DNA of 13,726 nucleotides. It comes from an uncultured Collinsella sp. GTDB taxonomy: Bacteria; Actinomycetota; Coriobacteriia; Coriobacteriales; Coriobacteriaceae. Numbering within the stretch: the stretch's first letter is position 1; the number at the start of each line of letters is the position of its first letter. The notes beneath the pieces are model-generated. The model had not been told where the DNA came from. It did no database searches and saw nothing but the letters and a program-made list of their open reading frames with translations. Of this stretch, positions 6,973 to 13,725 are shown one piece after another. The DNA is taken from NCBI GenBank assembly GCA_905204635.1, contig CAJLAN010000020.1, forward strand, positions 1-13,726, given 5' to 3'. The position numbers were made by a program, and so were the translations under genes.

Positions 6973-6978
6973 TATAAT
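6973..6978 (+). promoter_or_regulatory. Candidate -10 box for the 7106 gene
   Basis: A perfect TATAAT lies 127 bases before the ATG at 7106, the only such box in the 182-base gap after the surface-protein gene. No matching -35 is visible. Confidence 0.25.
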
Positions 6979-7105
6979 CAACCCAATCCGCTGAAATGCA
7001 ATCAGTTAACGAGTTTCGCCAGACGCTCGGCCTCTACCCCGCTCTAGCAAGCCACCAGGCGATGAGATAATGCCCACGACTATCAACGTAAGCAAGGAGC
7101 GCGCT

Positions 7106-8341
7106 ATGGCAGACAACGAGACCAAACCCTCGGCGAACGACGGCCGAGAGGAGCTCGTGGCAAAACAGCTCGCATCGACCAAAATCCACCTCGCGCTCAC
7201 TCAGAAGCGGGTGGACGTCTCCGGCGCCATCAAGCTACCGCTCGAGCGAATTCCCCAACTCGGCGTGGCGTTCGCCTCGCTCCGCTCGATGTTTCGCACC
7301 GTCACCAACACGGTGAGTGTGCCCACGCTGCTCCAGGCGACTGACAAATATGGTAGCCCGCTCGATCCGTCGAAACTCAACACGTTCAAGGACGGCAGCG
7401 GTCTCACAGGGGGCTACCGCGACGCCGCCAAGGGCCTTGGGCAGGCGCGCTTCCACGTAGTCGAGGGCGACATCGCCACGAGCGTCACGCAGGTGCCTTA
7501 CGATCCAACATCGCTATTCATGGCAGCCGCAATCGCGCAGATAAACCAAAAGCTCGACTCCATCCAGGAGTCCGTCGACGAAATGTTCGAGTACATGCGT
7601 CAGCGCGACAAGGCCAACATGCGTGGCAACCTCAAGACGCTCGCAGACATCCTCAACGGTTACGGCCTCAACTACGGCAACGCCACCTACATGGCAAACG
7701 CCCATATGAAGGTGCTCGACATCAAGCAGTCGTCCGCGCAGGACATGGAACTCTTCCGCTCGCAGGCACAGGCGGATCTGAAAAAGAAAGGGTTCATCGA
7801 GGTGCGAGACGGCTTGGGCAGACGCCTCGACAAGGTGCTCGACTACCTCAAAGACTGCCAGCTCGCCACCTACATCCACGCGTTCTCGCTGTTCCTCGAA
7901 CCCATGCTCGCCCAGAACTTCGAGCCCGCAAAGCTCGCGGACGCCACTGCGAAAATCGAGGCTGATTCGATCGCGTACCGCGAGCTCTACACCGACTGCT
8001 ACAACGCACTCGAAGCGGGGGCTGTCGACACCGTCGATGCGGCACTGCTGGGCGGTATCGCGTCCGCGGGCAAATTGCTCGGTCACGCCATCGCAAAGAC
8101 CCCCGTGGGCGACCATACACTCATCGACGAGGCGCTCGAAGGCGCAGGAGAGAGCATCGGAAAGTTCAACGACAAGCAATCCGAGAAACTCCTCGAAAAG
8201 CTCCATCAGGCAAAGACGCCCGACGTCACGCCGTTCAAGCAGAGCGTAAAGGAGATCGACACCCTCTACAACCGCCCCGCGCAGATCGCCGTGGACGCCG
8301 AGAACGTCTACATCTTGCCTGCCAAGCAGCAGGAAGAGTAA
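7106..8341 (+). CDS. Uncharacterised 411-residue mostly helical protein
   Basis: Not recognised. The in-frame ATG at 7070 has no ribosome-binding site; the ATG at 7106 has AAGGAG six bases upstream, so I use it. Visible parts: a charged N-terminus (1-40); a hydrophobic patch LPLERIPQLGVAFASLRSMF (44-63); an amphipathic helix with coiled-coil character at about 137-170 (MAAAIAQINQKLDSIQESVD and on); a helical middle (171-300); a glycine-rich, glycine-zipper-like segment at about 305-352 (ALLGGIASAGKLLGHAIAK); and a charged C-terminus. No signal peptide or clear transmembrane helix. It is convergent with the exonuclease gene (41 bases apart). The glycine-zipper next to amphipathic helices would fit a membrane-active or oligomerising protein, but that is inference. 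Confidence 0.75.
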   Translation: MADNETKPSANDGREELVAKQLASTKIHLALTQKRVDVSGAIKLPLERIPQLGVAFASLRSMFRTVTNTVSVPTLLQATDKYGSPLDPSKLNTFKDGSGLTGGYRDAAKGLGQARFHVVEGDIATSVTQVPYDPTSLFMAAAIAQINQKLDSIQESVDEMFEYMRQRDKANMRGNLKTLADILNGYGLNYGNATYMANAHMKVLDIKQSSAQDMELFRSQAQADLKKKGFIEVRDGLGRRLDKVLDYLKDCQLATYIHAFSLFLEPMLAQNFEPAKLADATAKIEADSIAYRELYTDCYNALEAGAVDTVDAALLGGIASAGKLLGHAIAKTPVGDHTLIDEALEGAGESIGKFNDKQSEKLLEKLHQAKTPDVTPFKQSVKEIDTLYNRPAQIAVDAENVYILPAKQQEE

Positions 8342-8345
8342 CGAT

Positions 8346-8371
8346 ACGCGACAGGCACGCGCCATGCAGAC
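8346..8371. repeat. Direct repeat copy 1 flanking the exonuclease gene
   Basis: The 20-base core CAGGCACGCGCCATGCAGAC (8352-8371) recurs with one change at 9223-9242. Extended to 26 bases, the two copies agree at 23 positions. This copy lies in the short convergent gap between the 7106 gene and the exonuclease. Confidence 0.8.
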
Positions 8372-8382
8372 AGCTAACGCCC

Positions 8383-9117
8383 CTACCTTCCCGCCGCCTT
8401 CAGCTTCAGCAGCAGGTCGCCCAGCTCGGGGCACTTGCTAGAAAGGCGCGTCTGAGCTCGCTCGCCCATCCCCCACCGCTGGCGGACTTCCTGGGCGCGC
8501 GGGCTCACGCGGTAGTCCCCGTCCATCACCTGCTTGAGCAGCTTGGCGGTCACGCGCGCATCGGCAAGGGCGCTGTGGGCGTGACCCGTCGGCTCGTCGA
8601 ACTCGATGCCAAGCCACGTCGCCGCGTCACTCAAAGAGACGCACCCGTGGCTGCCCACGTCCATGATCGAGGTGTAAAACGCCTGCAGGTCGGCCCAGTC
8701 CGTAGGAAATGCGGAAAGATCAATGTGCTTTGCCTGGCACTCGGTCAAAAGCTGTCGACGATCCGCCCCGCTCCAGCAAACTATCTGGGCGGAGTAGCGA
8801 CCGATCCAATCGCAGAGCCTTTTGATCACCACGTAGAGCGGATCGGCCATCGCGGTGTCCACGGCCGATATCCCCGTAAGCTCGCGGACAGGGAACGCAA
8901 CGCCTTCGGTAAATTCCGTCTGCACACACTGCGAAAACTCGCCCATAACGTTGCCGTGATAGTCGAGCTTGACGGCGCCGACCTCGATAATCTCGTTGCG
9001 CAGCCCACGGCGCTGGCGCTGCTTTGGCACCGGCGCAAACTCAAAGTCCAGCACAATCTGGCACGCAAAGTTCGTCGTATCGATAGCCGAGATACACGGC
9101 GTCTTTTCAGCTGACAC
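8383..9117 (-). CDS. DEDDh-family 3'-5' exonuclease (DnaQ/ERI-1/KapD-like)
   Basis: 244 residues from a GTG start at 9117, preceded by GGAGAAAGG nine bases upstream. The open frame continues 38 codons further, to a GTG at 9231, but that extension lies in a flanking repeat and precedes the homology, so I reject it. Exonuclease motifs are complete: Exo I LDFEF with D24 and E26; the ELTGIS segment at 79-84 typical of the family; Exo II aspartate D119 in CWSGADRRQL; Exo III HSALADA with H181 and D186, spaced as in the DEDDh subgroup. Two metal ions would be held by the four acids. The substrate could be DNA or RNA; similarity in layout is to stand-alone exonucleases such as KapD rather than the polymerase III epsilon subunit. 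It is bracketed by near-identical direct repeats, suggesting that it moved as a cassette. Confidence 0.85.
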   Translation of the reverse strand: MSAEKTPCISAIDTTNFACQIVLDFEFAPVPKQRQRRGLRNEIIEVGAVKLDYHGNVMGEFSQCVQTEFTEGVAFPVRELTGISAVDTAMADPLYVVIKRLCDWIGRYSAQIVCWSGADRRQLLTECQAKHIDLSAFPTDWADLQAFYTSIMDVGSHGCVSLSDAATWLGIEFDEPTGHAHSALADARVTAKLLKQVMDGDYRVSPRAQEVRQRWGMGERAQTRLSSKCPELGDLLLKLKAAGR

Positions 9118-9216
9118 GGTTAGGGCCTTTCTCCGTTGCTTGCCGCTTGTTACATAAGCGGCTACATTGCCGTAAGGATAGGTGGCCGCGCGGACATGAA
9201 AGCTGGGCGCAATACC

Positions 9217-9242
9217 ATGCGCCAGGCACACGCCATGCAGAC
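9217..9242. repeat. Direct repeat copy 2 flanking the exonuclease gene
   Basis: CAGGCACACGCCATGCAGAC (9223-9242) matches copy 1 at 19 of 20 positions in the same orientation; over 26 bases, 23 match. The distance between copies is 871 bases, enclosing the exonuclease gene and its leader. Confidence 0.8.
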
Positions 9243-9279
9243 GGCCCCAAGAGAGTTGCCCGCTCTATTCAAATGCATG

Positions 9280-9325
9280 AAAAAGATTTAGGCCCGGTGA
9301 CTTGAATCAGCGGTCATCCCGGGCC
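9280..9325 (-). terminator. Intrinsic terminator ending the leftward ATPase unit
   Basis: Reading leftward, GGCCCGG pairs with CCGGGCC (9319-9325 with 9291-9297) and GTCA pairs with TGAC inside (9313-9316 with 9298-9301), with a two-base bulge. It is followed by a T-rich stretch (complement of 9280-9290). The rest of the 455-base gap 9118-9572 holds a repeat copy (9217-9242), this terminator and a short ORF (9328-9417). Confidence 0.65.
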
Positions 9326-9327
9326 CA

Positions 9328-9417
9328 TCAGAGCTCGTAGAGCTCTTGGTTGCTTTGGTCTCGCTCTTCACGGCGCTTATCGAACTTTCCGAGGCACTCA
9401 AGCAGCATTCGAAGCAT
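9328..9417 (-). pseudogene. 29-codon ORF, possible remnant of a larger gene
   Basis: ATG at 9417 opens a frame reading MLRMLLECLGKFDKRREERD followed by QSNQELYEL and a TGA at 9328-9330, just before the terminator at 9280-9325. The composition (amphipathic, charged) is protein-like, but no ribosome-binding site is clear. The neighbouring frame upstream (GQEVSALMAATCYASN) is also protein-like and ends close by, which would fit a frameshifted small gene. I do not recognise the family. It might equally be a genuine small protein. Confidence 0.3.
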
Positions 9418-9572
9418 AACAAGTCGCTGCCATTAAGGCACTGACCTCTTGACCAAGCAACGGCGCTGCCCAGCTATCACCCTTGGGCTGCCGTCAACTT
9501 TATTCTATCCGCGAGCATCTGGTTTACCAAATGGATTTTCGGTAAAGGAAGCACGGCACGCCCGCAAAACCA

Positions 9573-10868
9573 CTACGCCCCAAGTGCCGCCATGGGAATC
9601 ACCGCCACGCCGTCGTCGCGTGTGTAGGCAATGCTCCCCTTTCCAACCACGACCGCCAAAAACGCCGGCGCGGCATTCTGGGCGGCAGGATTGGAGAGCA
9701 CTTTCCTCTCCAGCGCCTTGAGATTTCTCGCTCCATCGTCTGCTTTCGCATCACTCAGCTTGACCTCGATGGCTCCCCAGCGCCCGTCGTGCTCAACGAT
9801 CAGATCGACCTCAAGGCCCTTCTCATCTCGGAAATAATGGACACTGTTGTCGACACCGCCGTAGGTGGAAAGGAACACGCGCACGTCGCGCAGGACGAGA
9901 TTCTCAAAGAGCATCCCCAGCGTTTGCATATCGCCAAGCAGCCGCTCAGGGGTAGCCCCCAGCAACGCCGCCGCAAGTGACGGGTCACAGAAGTAGCGCT
10001 TGGGGCGCACGCGAACGCGGGCCTTCGAGCGCATGGGCGGCTCCCATCCGCACAGGTCCTCGGTCAGCTTGAGCCTGTTGAAGAGGTCCAAGTACGCAGC
10101 GATGGTCCTCTCGTCGGGGCCCGCCTCACCGTACGAGGCGTCCTTTACGAGCGTCTTGTACGTGACAGCCTGGCTCTCGTTCATGGCAAGAGCTCGCAAA
10201 AGGCCGTGTGCAAGCTCGGGCGACATGCCCTCGTCCAGCACGTTGACGTCGAGCACCGAGTGCACGTACTGGCTTGCCGTCTCTCGCGCAAGATCTTCCG
10301 AAAGCCCAAGATTTGCAGGCCAACCGCCCCTGCAGCACCAGCGGGCGACGTCATCCACCGTGCTCTCGCGACGCTGAGGGGCAAAATCCTCGCCCTTAAA
10401 GAGGCTTGCCAGTGACACGAGCGGCTCGCCGTCGCCCGACTCACACAAGGCCATGGGGCGCATTGACAGACGGGCGATCCTACCCGTGCCGGAATGACGA
10501 ACATGGCTGCGCTCCTCGCTTTTGAGCGCGGTCGAGCCCGTGAGCAAAAGTGTCCCCCGTTCGTTGCCGCTCGCGTCCACGAAACGCCGGGCGGCATCCC
10601 AAACCTCGGGCACCTCCTGCCATTCATCGACACGGTGTGGCGCATCGCCGATGAGCGCCAGGCTTGGGTCGACCTCTGCCGCCGCACGCTGCGCAGGCTC
10701 ATCGAGCCTGGAGACGCTCGCCGAGCGAGAGAGCGCCGTCCAGGTCTTGCCGCACCATTTGGGGCCGTTGATCTCCACACAGCCAAACGCCCGCATAAGG
10801 GTGTCGAGGCGCTCCTCTATGAGCCGGGGCCTATATCCCTTTTGGGTCAATCTCTTTGGTGCATCCAT
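9573..10868 (-). CDS. AAA+ ATPase with DUF4143-type C-terminus and PD-(D/E)XK-like fold
   Basis: 431 residues, the usual length of the AAA/DUF4143 family. Walker A is GPKWCGKT (35-42), Walker B/DE is HRVDEWQEVP with D81-E82, sensor 1 is LLLTGST (107-113), and an arginine-finger-like SGTGR lies at 126-130. After a helical region, the C-terminal part carries EVDLIVEHDGRWGAIEVKLSD with D355, E368 and K370, the spacing of a PD-(D/E)XK nuclease-like core. ATG at 10868 is preceded by GAGGG about ten bases upstream. The family is abundant in gut bacteria and its biological role is unknown; nuclease activity has not been shown from this sequence. A 23-bp-period repeat array lies just upstream. The gene follows the DUF234-type ATPase in the same direction, but the array and a 185-base gap make separate expression likely. 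Confidence 0.9.
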   Translation of the reverse strand: MDAPKRLTQKGYRPRLIEERLDTLMRAFGCVEINGPKWCGKTWTALSRSASVSRLDEPAQRAAAEVDPSLALIGDAPHRVDEWQEVPEVWDAARRFVDASGNERGTLLLTGSTALKSEERSHVRHSGTGRIARLSMRPMALCESGDGEPLVSLASLFKGEDFAPQRRESTVDDVARWCCRGGWPANLGLSEDLARETASQYVHSVLDVNVLDEGMSPELAHGLLRALAMNESQAVTYKTLVKDASYGEAGPDERTIAAYLDLFNRLKLTEDLCGWEPPMRSKARVRVRPKRYFCDPSLAAALLGATPERLLGDMQTLGMLFENLVLRDVRVFLSTYGGVDNSVHYFRDEKGLEVDLIVEHDGRWGAIEVKLSDAKADDGARNLKALERKVLSNPAAQNAAPAFLAVVVGKGSIAYTRDDGVAVIPMAALGA

Positions 10869-10904
10869 AGACGGCCGTCCCTCTCTATCACGCGATATGC
10901 GAAA

Positions 10905-11002
10905 TTACGCCATTCTCAATGCTGATTTTACGCTACTTTCAATGTAGTTTTTACGCCATGACAGATGTAGTTTTTACGCCATTTTCATTGAAGGTTTTAC
11001 GC
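10905..11002. repeat. 23-bp-period tandem repeat array upstream of the DUF4143-type ATPase
   Basis: TTACGC recurs at 10905, 10928, 10951, 10974 and 10997, exactly 23 bases apart. Four full units follow the consensus TTACGCCATTTTCAATGTAG plus three T; the fifth is only the first six bases. The middle of units often holds a small dyad that changes between copies: CATT-CTC-AATG in unit 1, CTAC-TTTCAAT-GTAG in unit 2, CAT-GACAG-ATG in unit 3. The array begins 37 bases from the ATPase start codon, in the promoter region, and about 50 bases after the preceding gene's stop. A period of 23 is close to two helical turns, so repeated protein binding on one DNA face is plausible. Confidence 0.9.
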
Positions 11003-11053
11003 TTGGCATCCTTAGCGCGACCCATTCCGAGCATCACATCAGAGCGTGCTTGG

Positions 11054-12445
11054 TTATCTCCGCTCGCACATCTCGGCAAACGAAATCAGCTTGGCATCTC
11101 CCCTGCTCGCCGCAGCTTCCTGACATCCTTGCGTAAAGCCTCGCTTCGAGAAGATCGCATAGCTTTTGTGCTGCCGCCTAAAGAGCTCGCTTCGATGCAC
11201 GAGCTTTTGCAGCACGTCTTCGCCCACCGGTTCATTGCGCCATTTGCATTCCGCAAACAGCGCAGTGCCCTCGCCATCGTCAACAATCAAGTCGATTTCT
11301 TCCTGCGTATGCGTGCGATTATCCGTCCCCCACCAGCGCCCAACGCTTGCCGGAACCACATCAAGCTGGCCCGCCCGCGCGAGTTCGTACACGTATTGTC
11401 TGCATATAATCTCAAAGACCGTACCCATATAATCCGATACGTGCGGCTCAATGCGCTCATACGCCATCTCGGCCATATCGTTTTGAATCAGCCCGATGTT
11501 CTGCGGAACAAACTTGTACCAGAACCTAAACATCTGGTCGCTCAGCAGATACACGGCTCGCTTATTGCTCGTCTCGTTTAGGGGCAGCTCGCGCTCGACA
11601 ATCCCAAGCGACGCCAGCTTATCCACATAGCTCTTTACGTTGCTCGCAGGGATTCCCGTAGAGCTCGCAATCTCCGAGATCTTCGAGCGCCCCTGGGCAA
11701 TTGCTTGCACGATCGCATCATATTGCTCGGGATTGCGGCACTCCTGCAATAGCAGGTTACTCGGCTCCTCAAAGAGATAGCCCGTAGGAGTAAGAAAAAG
11801 ACGTTTGATGTTGTCCTTGAGCGGTGCGGCAGGATCGACTTTCTCGATATATGCAGGAATGCCACCCGTCATGCCATAGCAAACTGCAGCGTCTTCGCGA
11901 CCCATGCTCTGCCACAGGCCGAGGGTCGTCATAAAATCGAGCGGCATGATCTTAAACTGGGCCGTACGCCTACCGTATAGCGGACTCTCGTAGCCCAACA
12001 CCTGCTCTTCCATAAACGAAAGCGACGACCCGCACAGGATAAGCATAAGCTTGGTCTCTTTGTACAAGTGATCGATCTTGTCTTGCAGCAACGAGCTGAT
12101 CTCGGGATTCGATTGGGCGAGATAAGGATACTCGTCGATCACGACAATCAAACGTTCCGTACGAGCCATGGTAGCCAATGCATCGAACGCCTCGTCAAAA
12201 CTACGAAACGACACGCCAGCAACACCAACGGAGCCCGCAAGTATCGCCTGGCTAAAGCCATGCAGGTTTGCCTCTGCATTGGTGCGACGAGCTTGAAAGT
12301 AAATAGCCTTCTTGCCTTGGATAAACTCTGTGATAAGACGCGTTTTGCCCACGCGACGGCGGCCGTAAATCACAGGCATCTCAAAGGAGCCCGTGCCATA
12401 CAGTCGATTGAGCTCGGACATTTCCGCCGTTCTTCCGATAAACAT
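11054..12445 (-). CDS. AAA+ ATPase with winged helix and DUF234-type nuclease-like C-terminus
   Basis: 463 residues, typical for the ATPase_2/DUF234 family. FIGR at the N-terminus is typical of the group. Walker A is GRRRVGKT (28-35), Walker B is LIVVIDEYPY with D104-E105, sensor 1 is LILCGSS (135-141), and GRR (158-160) is arginine-finger-like. A winged-helix segment spans about 245-300 (SKISEIASSTGIPASNVKSY). The C-terminus has EEIDLIVDDGEGTALFAECK with D385, E399 and K401, a PD-(D/E)XK-like signature. ATG at 12445 has AAGGAAGG about eight bases upstream. The promoter region is a perfect inverted repeat (12461-12516). The family's function is unknown; links to mobile elements or DNA maintenance are often suggested but unproven. 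Confidence 0.9.
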   Translation of the reverse strand: MFIGRTAEMSELNRLYGTGSFEMPVIYGRRRVGKTRLITEFIQGKKAIYFQARRTNAEANLHGFSQAILAGSVGVAGVSFRSFDEAFDALATMARTERLIVVIDEYPYLAQSNPEISSLLQDKIDHLYKETKLMLILCGSSLSFMEEQVLGYESPLYGRRTAQFKIMPLDFMTTLGLWQSMGREDAAVCYGMTGGIPAYIEKVDPAAPLKDNIKRLFLTPTGYLFEEPSNLLLQECRNPEQYDAIVQAIAQGRSKISEIASSTGIPASNVKSYVDKLASLGIVERELPLNETSNKRAVYLLSDQMFRFWYKFVPQNIGLIQNDMAEMAYERIEPHVSDYMGTVFEIICRQYVYELARAGQLDVVPASVGRWWGTDNRTHTQEEIDLIVDDGEGTALFAECKWRNEPVGEDVLQKLVHRSELFRRQHKSYAIFSKRGFTQGCQEAAASRGDAKLISFAEMCERR

Positions 12446-12460
12446 AGGGCCATCCTTCCT

Positions 12461-12516
12461 TTACGTTATAGCTAGCTATATTATACCTTCCTATAATATA
12501 GCTAGCTATAACGTAA
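12461..12516. promoter_or_regulatory. Perfect 25-bp inverted repeat with nested palindromes, in the DUF234-type ATPase promoter
   Basis: Arms 12461-12485 and 12492-12516 are exact reverse complements around the spacer CCTTCC. Each arm contains the 14-bp palindrome TATAGCTAGCTATA (12467-12480, 12497-12510), centred 30 bases apart, about three helical turns. A leftward TATAAT (complement of 12480-12485) and its mirror rightward TATAAT (12492-12497) sit between the palindromes, so a transcript toward the ATPase gene would begin inside the proximal palindrome. The start codon lies 15 bases beyond the repeat. The simplest reading is a symmetric operator for a dimeric regulator, possibly the ATPase itself; cruciform or hairpin formation is also possible. 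Confidence 0.85.
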
Positions 12517-12568
12517 TTCGACAAGCGGCGCACGCAAAAGGGTCGGTACACCACCGCACGTGGACCGT

Positions 12569-12668
12569 TCCGGAAAATGTATCCCGTTCTGGAGCCAAAA
12601 ACTGGGCCGTAGTTTCCGCCAAACATGCCATCCGGAAAGCGTGTCCCGTTCTGAGCGCCAAATCCGGG
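12569..12668. repeat. Two imperfect 38-base direct copies in non-coding DNA
   Basis: 12569-12606 and 12631-12668 both begin TCCGGAAA and share TCCCGTTCTG (12581-related and 12643-related); 28 of 38 positions match, 62 bases apart. Together with the palindromic promoter (12461-12516) and the terminator (12685-12720) these are the only structures in the 344-base gap 12446-12789; no gene is seen there. The copies may be a degenerate dispersed repeat of the genome. Confidence 0.5.
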
Positions 12669-12684
12669 ATGCTGTCTCCGCTCC

Positions 12685-12720
12685 AAACAAAAGGCCCCAG
12701 CTCGCGATGGAGCCGGGGCC
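12685..12720 (-). terminator. Intrinsic terminator of the molybdenum hydroxylase gene
   Basis: Reading leftward, GGCCCC (12693-12698) pairs with GGGGCC (12715-12720) and GCTC (12700-12703) with GAGC (12710-12713), with one mismatch and a 6-base loop. It is followed by TTTTGTTT (complement of 12684-12692). It lies 70 bases after the hydroxylase stop codon and closes that operon. Confidence 0.85.
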
Positions 12721-12789
12721 AAAGGCGCAGCGTATGTAGTTGATGCTGAGCGCGAACGGCCCGTCAGCAATGGTCGTCCGCGCCCTACC

Positions 12790-13725
12790 CTACCCGCGGT
12801 GACGGGCGCGGCTGTAGGGCGTATCCACCATGGGCAGATCCGGACGCAGCTTGCCGTCGAATGCGCGATAGGCGTTCTGCACGGCGGGCGCCGTGGGGAT
12901 CGTTGCGATCTCGCCGATGCCCTTGCCGCCGTATGCCACGGGCAACAGCTCGTCCTTCTCCACGTAGATGGCGTGGATATTCGGGATCTCGGGCGCACGG
13001 AACAGCCCGAGCGTGCCGTACCTGGCCTGGGGTACGCAGTCCTTGAGCGGCCAGTCCTCGGTAAGCGCATAGCCCATACCCATGAGCACGCCGCCTTCAA
13101 TCTGGCCCTGGATGGAGATGGGGTTGACCACCTTGCCGGAATCGTGCGCAGCATAGACCTCGCTCACGCGGCCGTCATCGTCCAGAATGACCACATGCGT
13201 GGCAAAACCGTAGCAGATGTGGCTCTTGGGGTTGGGAACGTCGGCGCCCAGCTTGTCGGTCGGCTCCAGATACACGTAGCCAAACTCGCATCCCTCGAGC
13301 GCCTTGATGGCAGCCGCGGGATCCTGAGGATGCATACCCTGGCCGGCGACGAGCTCCTGCGTACGCAGCTGATAGGCGCGACCGTCGTCGTACTCGATCT
13401 TGACGCCGTCGCCATGCGCACTCACGGGAGCATCGGGCGCGGGCTTGCCGGCCTCGATGTCAAGCATGGCATCGCGCAGCAGGAAGGCGGCACCGCGCAC
13501 GGCCTCGCCGGTCACGACCGTCTGACGCGAGCCAGACGTGGTGCCGGAGTCGGGTGCGTTCTCGGTGGAGCACTCGCCGTTGGCGATGCAGCGAAGCGGC
13601 AGGCCGCATGCCTCGGCAACGTCCTGCAAAAAGACGGTGTTGCAGCCCTGGCCGATGTCGGACGTGGCGGCATAGACCACGGCGCGGCCATCCTCGACGC
13701 GAATCTTGCAGCGGCCGGCATCGGG
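12790..13725 (-). CDS. Molybdopterin-binding subunit of a xanthine-dehydrogenase-type hydroxylase (N-terminus cut)
   Basis: The last 311 residues of a large molybdenum hydroxylase subunit are visible; the frame runs off the right edge, so the internal GTG at 13680 is not a start. Family hallmarks: ATSDIGQGCNTVFLQ (cofactor-binding GQG), STENAPDSGTTSGSRQT, the cofactor-contact stretch QGQIEGGVLMGMGYALTED, and near the end GGKGIGEIATIPTAPAVQNA, whose Glu in KGIGE corresponds to the catalytic base of xanthine dehydrogenases. The sequence ends MVDTPYSRARHRG. In gut anaerobes such subunits occur in selenium-dependent hydroxylase and purine-catabolism clusters together with ygeX and ygeY, which fits the left part of this window. 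Substrate (xanthine, hypoxanthine, urate precursor, nicotinate) cannot be decided here. Confidence 0.88.
   Translation of the reverse strand, partial: PDAGRCKIRVEDGRAVVYAATSDIGQGCNTVFLQDVAEACGLPLRCIANGECSTENAPDSGTTSGSRQTVVTGEAVRGAAFLLRDAMLDIEAGKPAPDAPVSAHGDGVKIEYDDGRAYQLRTQELVAGQGMHPQDPAAAIKALEGCEFGYVYLEPTDKLGADVPNPKSHICYGFATHVVILDDDGRVSEVYAAHDSGKVVNPISIQGQIEGGVLMGMGYALTEDWPLKDCVPQARYGTLGLFRAPEIPNIHAIYVEKDELLPVAYGGKGIGEIATIPTAPAVQNAYRAFDGKLRPDLPMVDTPYSRARHRG

Noticed and set aside
7070..7105. ATG at 7070 as start of the 411-residue protein
   Set aside because: No ribosome-binding site; ATG at 7106 has AAGGAG at six bases.
9118..9231. N-terminal extension of the exonuclease to a GTG at 9231
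   Set aside because: The extension starts inside the flanking direct repeat, has no ribosome-binding site, and precedes the Exo I motif by too much; GTG at 9117 has GGAGAAAGG at good spacing.
9440..9572. Possible insertion-sequence remnant after the DUF4143-type ATPase
   Set aside because: A small inverted repeat (TTTACC/GGTAAA) is present, but there are no terminal repeats, target duplication or transposase motif.
10905..11002. CRISPR array
   Set aside because: Units are 23 bases with no separation into constant repeats and unique spacers, and no cas gene is present.
12381..13154. Leftward 257-codon frame over the hydroxylase end and the palindrome
   Set aside because: It overlaps the hydroxylase out of frame, passes a terminator and the inverted repeat, and its composition is not protein-like.
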